A stretch of DNA of 16,427 nucleotides from Candidatus Nomurabacteria bacterium CG_4_10_14_0_2_um_filter_30_12. Its GTDB lineage: Bacteria; Patescibacteriota; Minisyncoccia; Phycocordibacterales; UBA9973. The DNA lies in the NCBI GenBank assembly GCA_002792755.1, contig PFOY01000004.1, positions 1 to 16,427 of the forward strand, read 5' to 3'. Both the position numbers and the translations under genes were made by a program. Shown piece after piece: positions 1 through 6,079 of the stretch. The notes below the pieces were generated by a model. The model had not been told where the DNA came from and did not search any database. It worked only from the letters and a program-made list of their open reading frames with translations. Within the stretch, counting starts at the first letter, position 1. Each line of letters starts with the position of its first letter.

Positions 1-1
1 A

Positions 2-223
2 TTAAATTGTGAAGGAATGGGAAGGGTAGATTTTTTTGTTAAAAAAAATGGGGAAGTGATAGTGAATGAAATAAATACAATTCCAGGATTTACAGCTATT
101 AGTATGTATCCGAAATTATGGGAAGCAAGTGGAATACCTCTCTCAAAACTTCTAGATAGATTAATAGAGCTCGCAATAGAACGATTTGAAAGAGAATCTA
201 AACTAAAAACTACGGTTAAATAA
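2..223 (+). CDS. ddl: D-alanine--D-alanine ligase, C-terminal part (5' truncated by window edge)
   Basis: This is the end of an ATP-grasp ligase that joins two D-alanines in the cytoplasm for the peptidoglycan precursor. The reading frame is open back to base 2, giving [12 protein letters not shown] before and through the internal ATG at 17, so that ATG is not the true start. The visible part matches the Ddl C-terminus: GRVDFFV with the catalytic-site Asp, then [11 protein letters not shown] with the metal-binding Glu and Asn, then [20 protein letters not shown]. It ends with TAA at 221-223, only 5 bases from the convergent tRNA-Trp, and no terminator hairpin separates them. The family assignment is firm. 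The N-terminal and central domains lie outside the window. Confidence 0.93.
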   Translation, partial: LNCEGMGRVDFFVKKNGEVIVNEINTIPGFTAISMYPKLWEASGIPLSKLLDRLIELAIERFERESKLKTTVK

Positions 224-228
224 AAGAG

Positions 229-299
229 CGGGCGATGAGAGAATCGAACTCCCGCCAAAGGTTTTGGAGACCTTCGTTCTACCACTAAACTAATCGCCC
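229..299 (-). tRNA. trnW: tRNA-Trp (anticodon CCA)
   Basis: The reverse strand folds as a cloverleaf of 71 nt. The acceptor is GGGCGAT pairing with ATCGCCC, with discriminator G. The anticodon stem AAGGT/ACCTT encloses loop CTCCAAA, and the T arm is GGGAG-TTCGATT-CTCTC. The anticodon CCA reads UGG. The 3' CCA is not encoded (CTCT follows). It lies downstream of rpmG on the same strand, recalling the common rpmG-trnW arrangement that precedes secE in many bacteria, but here ddl follows instead. Confidence 0.95.
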
Positions 300-344
300 A
301 ATAAGAATCAAATTATCAAAAAACAACCAATCAAGGTCGTCTTT

Positions 345-353
345 AGTATAACA
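345..353 (-). promoter_or_regulatory. Extended -10 promoter for tRNA-Trp
   Basis: The minus strand reads TGTTATACT, an extended -10 (TG-N-TATACT), about 46 nt upstream of the tRNA-Trp 5' end. No good -35 is seen 17 nt further up. The tRNA may therefore have its own promoter in the gap after rpmG. Confidence 0.5.
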
Positions 354-369
354 GAAAAGCATAGAAAAT

Positions 370-528
370 CTATTTCTTAATCTCTTTATGCTTAACTTGT
401 TTTTTGCACCATTTGCAATACTTTTTGAGCTCAATCTTTTTAGTGACGAGTTTTTTATTTTTACTAGACCAGTAATTTATACGTTTACAGGTAGTGCATG
501 CAAGTTTTATAAGTCTTTCTTGTGACAT
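370..528 (-). CDS. rpmG: 50S ribosomal protein L33
   Basis: A 52-residue protein of the large ribosomal subunit. The translation begins MSQERLIKLACTTCKRINYW and continues with KKLVTKKIELKKYCKWCKK. It has the two CxxC pairs (C11/C14 and C38/C41) of the zinc-binding form of L33. The length and the basic composition fit the family (about 50-55 residues). It ends in TAG at 370-372. There is no Shine-Dalgarno; the ATG lies 6 nt after a good -10 hexamer, which implies a leaderless mRNA. It follows miaA on the same strand with 37 nt between them. Confidence 0.95.
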   Translation of the reverse strand: MSQERLIKLACTTCKRINYWSSKNKKLVTKKIELKKYCKWCKKQVKHKEIKK

Positions 529-534
529 ATATAT

Positions 535-563
535 AGAATAATATAAAATAGCTTAAAAAGCAA
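535..563 (-). promoter_or_regulatory. rpmG promoter, apparently leaderless
   Basis: On the minus strand, -35 TTGCTT (563-558), a 17-nt spacer and -10 TATTCT (540-535) are followed by only 6 nt (ATATAT) before the rpmG ATG. Transcription would start at or next to the start codon. The -35 begins immediately after the miaA stop codon. Confidence 0.6.
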
Positions 564-565
564 CC

Positions 566-1420
566 TTATATTAATTTTTCTAAATTAATCTTCTTTTTAG
601 TTACATTAAACCATTTAATCTCTTTATCACGCTTAAACCACGTCATTTGGCGTTTGGTGTATTTTATTGTTTCTCTGACAACTTTTTCATAAGTAGGGGA
701 ATCATACTCAAAACCAAATTCTTTTAGTCTTTTTTCTGATATTCCAGATTTTTTGAGTTTTTTTATTTCATTAAGTAAACCATCTGCAAACATTTTTTTG
801 ACTCTTTTTTCTATTTTCTTTTTTAAAATATCTGGAGGTAAATATAAACCAATTTTTATAAACTTATACGGAGGCAATTCCTCCGTAATTTTAGGAACTT
901 TACCAAGAGCTTTTGCTATTTCTATTGCTCTTATTAATCTTACTTTATTATTTAATTCATTTTTATCTTTTATATTTTTTGCACGTCTTTTATCTAATTT
1001 TATTAATATTTTGAAAAGTTCTTCAATTTTCTTTTTTTTTAAAATTTTTCTCAATTTTAAATTTGGTGAAACTTTTGGAAAAATTGTTCCTTTTATAATT
1101 GCATCAATATAAAATCCAGTACCACCGCATATGATAGGAATTTTACCTCTTTTTACAATATCAGCTATAGCGTATATCGCTTTTTTTTGATATTCAACTA
1201 CTGTGAATTTTCTTTTAGGACTAGCAACATCAAGTAAATGATGAGGAATTCCTTTCATTTCTTTTTGAGTAATTTTCCCAGTCCCAATATCAAGTCCTTT
1301 ATAAACTTGCCTAGAATCAGCGGAAATGATCTCTCCATTTATCTTTTTGGTAACTTGCACAGCCAAATTACTCTTTCCAGTAGCTGTCGGGCCTAATATT
1401 ACAACAATTTTTGGTTTCAT
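566..1420 (-). CDS. miaA: tRNA dimethylallyltransferase MiaA
   Basis: This cytoplasmic enzyme transfers a dimethylallyl group to N6 of A37 in tRNAs that read UNN codons. The 284-residue protein has the P-loop GPTATGKS (10-17), the substrate motif ADSRQVYKGLDIGTGK (34-49), HHLLD, GGTGFYIDA and, near the C-terminus, TKRQMTWFKRD, all typical of MiaA. It is slightly shorter than most homologues (about 300-315). The ATG at 1420-1418 is supported by an extended -10 placed 6 nt before it. It diverges from the SAM methyltransferase gene at 1460, with only 39 bp for both promoters. Its substrates should include the tRNA-Trp and tRNA-Leu(CAA) encoded nearby, both of which have A37 after an anticodon ending in A. 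Confidence 0.96.
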   Translation of the reverse strand: MKPKIVVILGPTATGKSNLAVQVTKKINGEIISADSRQVYKGLDIGTGKITQKEMKGIPHHLLDVASPKRKFTVVEYQKKAIYAIADIVKRGKIPIICGGTGFYIDAIIKGTIFPKVSPNLKLRKILKKKKIEELFKILIKLDKRRAKNIKDKNELNNKVRLIRAIEIAKALGKVPKITEELPPYKFIKIGLYLPPDILKKKIEKRVKKMFADGLLNEIKKLKKSGISEKRLKEFGFEYDSPTYEKVVRETIKYTKRQMTWFKRDKEIKWFNVTKKKINLEKLI

Positions 1421-1424
1421 AAAG

Positions 1425-1453
1425 TTAGCATATCATAAATAAAAGAATATAAT
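1425..1453 (+). promoter_or_regulatory. Promoter of the SAM methyltransferase gene, leaderless type
   Basis: -35 TTAGCA (1425-1430), a 17-nt spacer and -10 TATAAT (1448-1453) are followed by 6 nt and then ATG at 1460. There is no Shine-Dalgarno. It overlaps the divergent miaA promoter. Confidence 0.6.
1427..1435 (-). promoter_or_regulatory. miaA extended -10 promoter, leaderless type
   Basis: The minus strand reads TGATATGCT (1435-1427), then 6 nt (AACTTT), then the miaA ATG. The extended TG compensates for a poor -35. It overlaps the -35 of the divergent gene, so the two promoters probably compete. Confidence 0.45.
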
Positions 1454-1459
1454 ATATTT

Positions 1460-1951
1460 ATGAAAGAAATGTTAAGTACTTATCAAAATTTAACTGAAGA
1501 TAAAGAAACAGCTCAAGCAATTTGGCGTTATATCACTCATTCTATAGAAGAAGTAGGAAGAAATGATATATTACAAAATCCTACTGTCTTAGATATAGGA
1601 GGAGGTGTAGGTGAATTTTCTAAAAATCTTAATTCAGAAGGAATTAATTGTGTAAGTTTAGATATTAAAAATTTAGAACTCAATTCTGGAGCAAATCAAA
1701 TTGTGGCGAATGCAAATAAAATGCCTTTTGTAGATGAAAGTTTTAGTATTGTTCACGGCCGTGGAATATTTGATAAAAAACTTTATCCTAATTATCATTC
1801 GTATTTATTAAAAGAAATAGCTCGTGTTTTAAAAACAAAAGGAATTTTGTCTGTTTATGATGCTACTCCTCCAAATAATAAAGATTTAGAAAAATATTTT
1901 AAGATTTTAAATTCTGATAGAGAATATCCAACTTTATGGGAAAAAAAATAA
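1460..1951 (+). CDS. Small class I SAM-dependent methyltransferase
   Basis: A 163-residue protein with a Rossmann-type methyltransferase core. Motif I is VLDIGGGVGEF (43-53), the acidic residue for the SAM ribose is in VSLDIKN (D68), motif III is ANKMPFVDESF (85-95), and RVLKTKGILSVYD (122-134) forms the later core strand. This resembles methyltransferase family 11. The substrate cannot be told from the sequence. The protein is shorter than most family members (180-250), and the C-terminal strands that usually follow motif VI are reduced to about 30 polar residues. It is either a minimal form or a slightly shortened one. It converges on murA with 8 bases between the stop codons, and no GC-bearing terminator is visible there. 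Confidence 0.8.
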   Translation: MKEMLSTYQNLTEDKETAQAIWRYITHSIEEVGRNDILQNPTVLDIGGGVGEFSKNLNSEGINCVSLDIKNLELNSGANQIVANANKMPFVDESFSIVHGRGIFDKKLYPNYHSYLLKEIARVLKTKGILSVYDATPPNNKDLEKYFKILNSDREYPTLWEKK

Positions 1952-1959
1952 ATTATTTT

Positions 1960-3291
1960 TTATTTTAAAATTTTAATATCTGCTCCGATAGAATTTAAAC
2001 GTTTAGCTATTTCTTCATAGCCACGGTTTATCATATACACATTACGTAAAATGGAAGTACCTGGAGCTGCGAGCATAGAAATGAGTATTACCATTGATGG
2101 GCGTAATGCAGGTGGACAGACGACTTGTGCAGCTTTGAGTGGAGTTCCACCTTGTATATAGACTCTATGTGGATCAGCAAGAGTAATATTCGCTCCTAAA
2201 CGATTTAATTCTGTAAAATATATTGCGCGGTTTTCATAAACCCAATCATGAATCATCGTTTGTCCTTTGGCACGAATTGCGATAGGCACAAAGAATGGTA
2301 AATTATCTATATTTATTCCTGGATATGGATTGGCATGTATTTTATCTTGTAATGCTTTTAATTTACTTGAGAAAATTTCAATATCAACAAGTTTAGTACG
2401 TCCATTATAAGAATAATATTTTTTTAATATTCTAAATTTTAGATTCATTCTTTTTAACTTTTCAAGTTCTAAAGAAAGAAAATCGATAGGGCAGCGTGTG
2501 ATGGTGAGTCTAGAGTCAGTGACGATACAAGCAGATATAAACATCATAGATTCTATTGGGTCTTCACTATTCCAATATTCAATATTTTTATTTATTTCTT
2601 TTATTCCATGAACTATCAATGTAGAAGTGCCTATGCCTTCTATTTTTACTCCAAGAGTTTCTAAAAAGAAACATATTTCTTGTACCATATAATTTGCACT
2701 TGCAAAATGTATGATAGTCGTTCCAGGAATAAGTGCAGCTGCAGTCAATATATTCTCACAAGCAGTGTCTCCTGATTCATACATTACTATTTCTGAATGT
2801 TTTAATTTTTTACTATTTATTTGATAATTTTCTGCTGTAGTTTTTATTTTTGTTCCAAATTTTTCAAATGCATAAGTATGAGCTGTAATGGTACGTTTTC
2901 CTAGATTACAACCTTGTGCATGTGGTATGGAAAAAGAAGAAAGATAATGAATGAGTGGTCCTATCAACATCACGATAGAACGAGTTTTGATTGCTGACTC
3001 AACGTTTATATTATTTAAATTAAATTTTATAGGTGGAGTGATCGTTATTGTATTTTGATCTTGCCATTTGATTTTTACTCCAATACTTTCTAATATTTCA
3101 ATTACCCTATTTACTTCTTCAATGCGAGCGATACCGTGCAATGTGGTTATTCCTTTATTTAAAATGGAAGCACAAAGTAGCCCAACAGAACCATTTTTAG
3201 AGAAATTTGTTTTTATGATTCCGCTAAGTTTTCTTCCACCATTCACTTGAAAATCAATAATTGTATTTTCTTTTTTTTTATTTTCTTTCAT
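1960..3291 (-). CDS. murA: UDP-N-acetylglucosamine 1-carboxyvinyltransferase (MurA family, divergent)
   Basis: MurA transfers enolpyruvate from PEP to UDP-GlcNAc, the first committed step of peptidoglycan synthesis in the cytoplasm. The 443-residue protein shows the EPSP-synthase/MurA double fold. FQVNGGRKLSGII is followed by the KN pair (K32-N33). The catalytic loop QGCNLGKRTITAH carries the Cys (C128) and the Arg after it. NIDNLPFF matches the TDMQ region with its Asp, then come ENRAIYFTELNRLGA and the late Arg in PALRPSM. The main catalytic residues are therefore present, but many surrounding positions depart from typical MurA, so this may be one of two paralogues. It starts 8 nt downstream of tRNA-Leu on the same strand and has no Shine-Dalgarno, so it may be transcribed from the tRNA promoter. 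Confidence 0.85.
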   Translation of the reverse strand: MKENKKKENTIIDFQVNGGRKLSGIIKTNFSKNGSVGLLCASILNKGITTLHGIARIEEVNRVIEILESIGVKIKWQDQNTITITPPIKFNLNNINVESAIKTRSIVMLIGPLIHYLSSFSIPHAQGCNLGKRTITAHTYAFEKFGTKIKTTAENYQINSKKLKHSEIVMYESGDTACENILTAAALIPGTTIIHFASANYMVQEICFFLETLGVKIEGIGTSTLIVHGIKEINKNIEYWNSEDPIESMMFISACIVTDSRLTITRCPIDFLSLELEKLKRMNLKFRILKKYYSYNGRTKLVDIEIFSSKLKALQDKIHANPYPGINIDNLPFFVPIAIRAKGQTMIHDWVYENRAIYFTELNRLGANITLADPHRVYIQGGTPLKAAQVVCPPALRPSMVILISMLAAPGTSILRNVYMINRGYEEIAKRLNSIGADIKILK

Positions 3292-3299
3292 AATATTTG

Positions 3300-3383
3300 T
3301 GCCGGGGGGGAGACTCGAACTCCCAAGGGGTTGCCCCCGATTGATTTTGAGTCAATTGCGGTTACCAATTTCGCCACCCCGGC
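3300..3383 (-). tRNA. trnL: tRNA-Leu (anticodon CAA)
   Basis: The reverse strand gives an 84-nt class II tRNA. The acceptor is GCCGGGG pairing with CCCCGGC, with discriminator A. The anticodon stem ATTGA/TCAAT has loop CTCAAAA, and the long variable arm is characteristic of Leu. The T arm contains GTTCGAGTC. Anticodon CAA reads UUG. CCA is not encoded. It sits directly upstream of murA. Confidence 0.95.
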
Positions 3384-3393
3384 TACTTAATAA

Positions 3394-3422
3394 ATATTAC
3401 TTGAATTTTCAATAAAAATCAA
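3394..3422 (-). promoter_or_regulatory. Promoter of tRNA-Leu (and probably murA)
   Basis: On the minus strand, -35 TTGATT (3422-3417), a 17-nt spacer and -10 TAATAT (3399-3394) are followed by 10 nt and the tRNA 5' end. No separate promoter fits in the 8 nt between the tRNA and murA. Confidence 0.6.
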
Positions 3423-3512
3423 ACTCATTATTTTAGTAAAAAATATTTTTACTTTTTACACTTGTTATAAACATAATTCTTATTTTGTATAATTTTTTAT
3501 TTTATAAAAATA

Positions 3513-3521
3513 TGTTAAAAT
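3513..3521 (+). promoter_or_regulatory. parB extended -10 promoter, leaderless type
   Basis: TGTTAAAAT is an extended -10 that ends 6 nt before the parB ATG at 3528. A second TATAAT lies at 3488-3493 with a weak TTGTTA upstream, so a start with a longer leader is possible. The AGGA next to the ATG is too close to act as a Shine-Dalgarno. Confidence 0.45.
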
Positions 3522-3527
3522 ACAGGA

Positions 3528-4568
3528 ATGTCCACTTTATATTCCAACTCAATTTTTTGGATTGATACAGATAAAATCAAACCAAATCCATATCAACCAC
3601 GACGAGACTTTGACGAAGTACGTTTACAGAATTTGGCTGAATCTATAAAGCAATATGGAGTGCTTCAACCATTGACTGTCTCTCGTGTGGAGATAGAAAA
3701 AGAAGATGGTGGACTTTCTACAGAATATGAACTTATAGCAGGAGAGCGTAGACTCCGAGCTGCTATACTCGCTCGTGTGTTTCAAGTGCCTGTGATAATA
3801 CGTGAAGGTGATACTTCAATGATGAAGTTGGAGCTTGCTATTATTGAGAATCTACAACGTGAAGATCTTAATGTTGTTGATCGTGCTCGAGCATTTTCTC
3901 GTCTTTCAACTGAATTTAAATTTACACATGCAGAAATAGCAAAAAAAATGGGTAGAAGTAGAGAATATGTTTCAAATACTTTGCGTATTTTATCTTTACC
4001 AGAAGAAGTTTTAAATGCATTGTCAGAAGGTAAATTAAGTGAAGGACATACAAGGCCAATACTTATGCTTATAGATCACCCTGAAGAGCAAATGGTTTTA
4101 TTTAAAGAAATTGTATATAGAAAAATAACAGTACGAGAAGCAGAAAGTTTAGCTAGAAAAATAGCCACCGATCGTGTCCGTAAAAAAGAATATGCTCCAG
4201 ATCCAGAGATAACAGAACTCGAAGGAGAATTTCAAGATAAATTAGGTACGCGTGTGCATATAGATAGACGTGAATTAGGTGGTCAAATAAAGATTGATTT
4301 CTTTTCTGTTCAAGATTTACGTACTATTTTAGATTCTATAAATAAGGGAGTTACTGATAAAAAACATGGAGAAATGCTTGATAATTATATAAGTGAAAAT
4401 AATAAAAAAATAGATGAATCTAATAATTTATCTAATTTATCTAATTTATCTAATTTACCTCTTAATATTTCTGAGATTAAATCACCTATTGATAATAGAA
4501 CAAAAGATGAAATAAAAGAGGAAGAAAATAACGATAATCTTTATGATATTTCTAATTTTAGTGTATAG
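3528..4568 (+). CDS. parB: ParB/Spo0J-family chromosome partitioning protein
   Basis: A CTP-dependent DNA clamp that loads at parS and drives origin segregation. The 346-residue protein has the ParB N-terminal domain IKPNPYQPRRDF (17-28) and ESIKQYGVLQPLTV. It also has the CTP-binding and arginine box GERRLRAA (72-79), ENLQREDLN (107-115), and a helix-turn-helix THAEIAKKMGRSREYVSNTL (133-152). The usual C-terminal dimer domain is followed by a low-complexity tail of about 60 residues made of Asn, Ser, Leu and Glu, including SNL repeats from a 9-bp tandem repeat. No parA is adjacent, whereas parA and parB are normally neighbours. It converges on rel with 20 bp between the stop codons. Confidence 0.93.
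   Translation: MSTLYSNSIFWIDTDKIKPNPYQPRRDFDEVRLQNLAESIKQYGVLQPLTVSRVEIEKEDGGLSTEYELIAGERRLRAAILARVFQVPVIIREGDTSMMKLELAIIENLQREDLNVVDRARAFSRLSTEFKFTHAEIAKKMGRSREYVSNTLRILSLPEEVLNALSEGKLSEGHTRPILMLIDHPEEQMVLFKEIVYRKITVREAESLARKIATDRVRKKEYAPDPEITELEGEFQDKLGTRVHIDRRELGGQIKIDFFSVQDLRTILDSINKGVTDKKHGEMLDNYISENNKKIDESNNLSNLSNLSNLPLNISEIKSPIDNRTKDEIKEEENNDNLYDISNFSV
4419..4457 (+). repeat. 9-bp tandem repeat inside the parB 3' end
   Basis: Three exact copies of TCTAATTTA run from 4431 to 4457, preceded by a degenerate copy (4419-4430). They encode Ser-Asn-Leu repeats in the ParB tail. Because the unit is a multiple of three, copy-number change would keep the frame. Confidence 0.85.
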
Positions 4569-4588
4569 AGATTCTTAAAAGTTTTAAA

Positions 4589-6058
4589 TTAACTACGTCC
4601 AAAAGATTTTAGTTTAGAGAGTAAACTATTTTTTTCTAAGTATGATCTTATGTTCTTTTTTGCTACATTTGTCTTTGAATATTTAAGCCATTTTGAAGAT
4701 GGGTGTGAATCTTTTTTAGTTATTATTTCTATTATATCTCCATTTTTTAAAATTGAGAGTATTGGAGCTATTTTATTGTTTACTTTCACACCAGATATAT
4801 GATCACCTACATCTGAATGTATCGCATAAGCAAAATCAATAGGACTAGCATCTTCTGGTAGATCGATGACATCACCTTTTGGTGTGAATATAAAAATACG
4901 ATCATTAAAAAAGTCTGTTTTTAGATGTTCTAAATATTTTAAAGGATTATGTAAATCATAATTAAAATCTTTTAATTCTTCTATCCATTTAAATTTAGTC
5001 TTATTATCATAATTTTTTTTATAGTTTTTTTCTTTATAAGAAAAATGGGCAGCGATACCATATTCGGCTTCTTCATGCATTTCTTTTGTTCTTATTTGAA
5101 TTTCGGCAGTTCCACCTGAACCTGTAAAAATAGTCGTATGAATAGAACGATAACCATTTGGTTTAGGGATAGCAATATAATCTTTTATTCTGCCTGGTAA
5201 TGGTTTCCAAATAGAATGAATTATTCCTAGAATTCTATAACATTCTTCTATACTTTCTACGACGATGCGAAGTGCTACTATGTCATTTATCTTTGTTATA
5301 TCCATATCACGTTTTAAGAGTTTCTTCCAAAGACTGTATTTATGTTTCATTCGATAATCGATCTCAATAACATTAACTTTATTTTTATGTAATTCTTTTT
5401 TTAATTCCCCATGTACTTCAGCTAGATATTTTTGATATAAATTTTTTTCTTCTTTCATTATTTCTTCTACATCAGCATATTCTTTTGGATATGCAAAAGG
5501 GAATGCAGCATCTTCTAATTCACCTTTAAATTTACCCATTCCAAGACGATTTGCAAGTGGAGCATAAACTTCTATTGACTCCATTGCTATTCTGTATCTT
5601 TTATCTTCTCTTATAAACTGTAATGTACGTAAATTGTGAAGTCTATCTGCAAATTTTATAATGACTACTCGCAAATCATTTGTCATAGCTACAAAGAATT
5701 TTCTTAAACTTTCTACGTGTCGTTCATGTCCATGATATTTTAAAGTTCCAAGTTTTGTGACTCCATTTACTAAAAAAACAATATTATCTCCAAATTCTTT
5801 TCTCATTTCTTCTTCTGTAATTTTTGTATCTTCCAATACATCATGTAGTAGGCCAGCAACTATTGTTTCTGTATCCATGCCAAGTTGAGCTAATATTTTG
5901 GCAGTTTCATATACATGAGAAAAATATGGTTTTCCATCCATTCTTTTTTGACCTTCATGCGCACGATCTGCAAAATTATAGGCTTTTTCTATAAATTCTT
6001 TTTCTTTTTCATCTATTCTACCAACCATTAGATTTGTTATATTTTTAACACTTTGCAT
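4589..6058 (-). CDS. rel: Short RelA/SpoT-type (p)ppGpp synthetase/hydrolase
   Basis: Makes and hydrolyses the alarmone (p)ppGpp in the stringent response. The 489-residue order is as follows. An HD hydrolase domain has H48, HDVLED (72-77) and KFADRLHNLRT (135-145). A synthetase domain has GRIKDYIAIPKPNGYRSIHT (289-308) and EIQIRTKEMHEEAEYGIAAH (319-338). A TGS domain spans about 380-445. The HD metal-binding residues are intact and the synthetase has the RxKD form, which together suggest a bifunctional enzyme. Typical Rel proteins are about 730 residues; the helical, zinc-finger/CC and ACT domains that sense stalled ribosomes are missing here, and the protein ends shortly after TGS with no sign of a frameshift. 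The start follows an extended -10 by 7 nt. Confidence 0.94.
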   Translation of the reverse strand: MQSVKNITNLMVGRIDEKEKEFIEKAYNFADRAHEGQKRMDGKPYFSHVYETAKILAQLGMDTETIVAGLLHDVLEDTKITEEEMRKEFGDNIVFLVNGVTKLGTLKYHGHERHVESLRKFFVAMTNDLRVVIIKFADRLHNLRTLQFIREDKRYRIAMESIEVYAPLANRLGMGKFKGELEDAAFPFAYPKEYADVEEIMKEEKNLYQKYLAEVHGELKKELHKNKVNVIEIDYRMKHKYSLWKKLLKRDMDITKINDIVALRIVVESIEECYRILGIIHSIWKPLPGRIKDYIAIPKPNGYRSIHTTIFTGSGGTAEIQIRTKEMHEEAEYGIAAHFSYKEKNYKKNYDNKTKFKWIEELKDFNYDLHNPLKYLEHLKTDFFNDRIFIFTPKGDVIDLPEDASPIDFAYAIHSDVGDHISGVKVNNKIAPILSILKNGDIIEIITKKDSHPSSKWLKYSKTNVAKKNIRSYLEKNSLLSKLKSFGRS

Positions 6059-6065
6059 AGTTGGT

Positions 6066-6074
6066 ATTATAACA
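6066..6074 (-). promoter_or_regulatory. rel extended -10 promoter, leaderless type
   Basis: The minus strand reads TGTTATAAT (6074-6066), a consensus extended -10, followed by 7 nt and the rel ATG. It sits in the 21-bp gap after the topA stop, so rel need not depend on topA transcription. Confidence 0.6.
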
Positions 6075-6079
6075 TTATT

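Noticed and set aside
753..1112. Open frame of 119 codons on the plus strand
   Set aside because: It lies wholly antisense to miaA, is rich in Phe/Ile/Ser as expected from the reverse of Lys-rich coding sequence, and matches no family.
1951..1975. Terminator between the convergent 1460 gene and murA
   Set aside because: Only A/T runs occur; no GC-bearing stem can be drawn.
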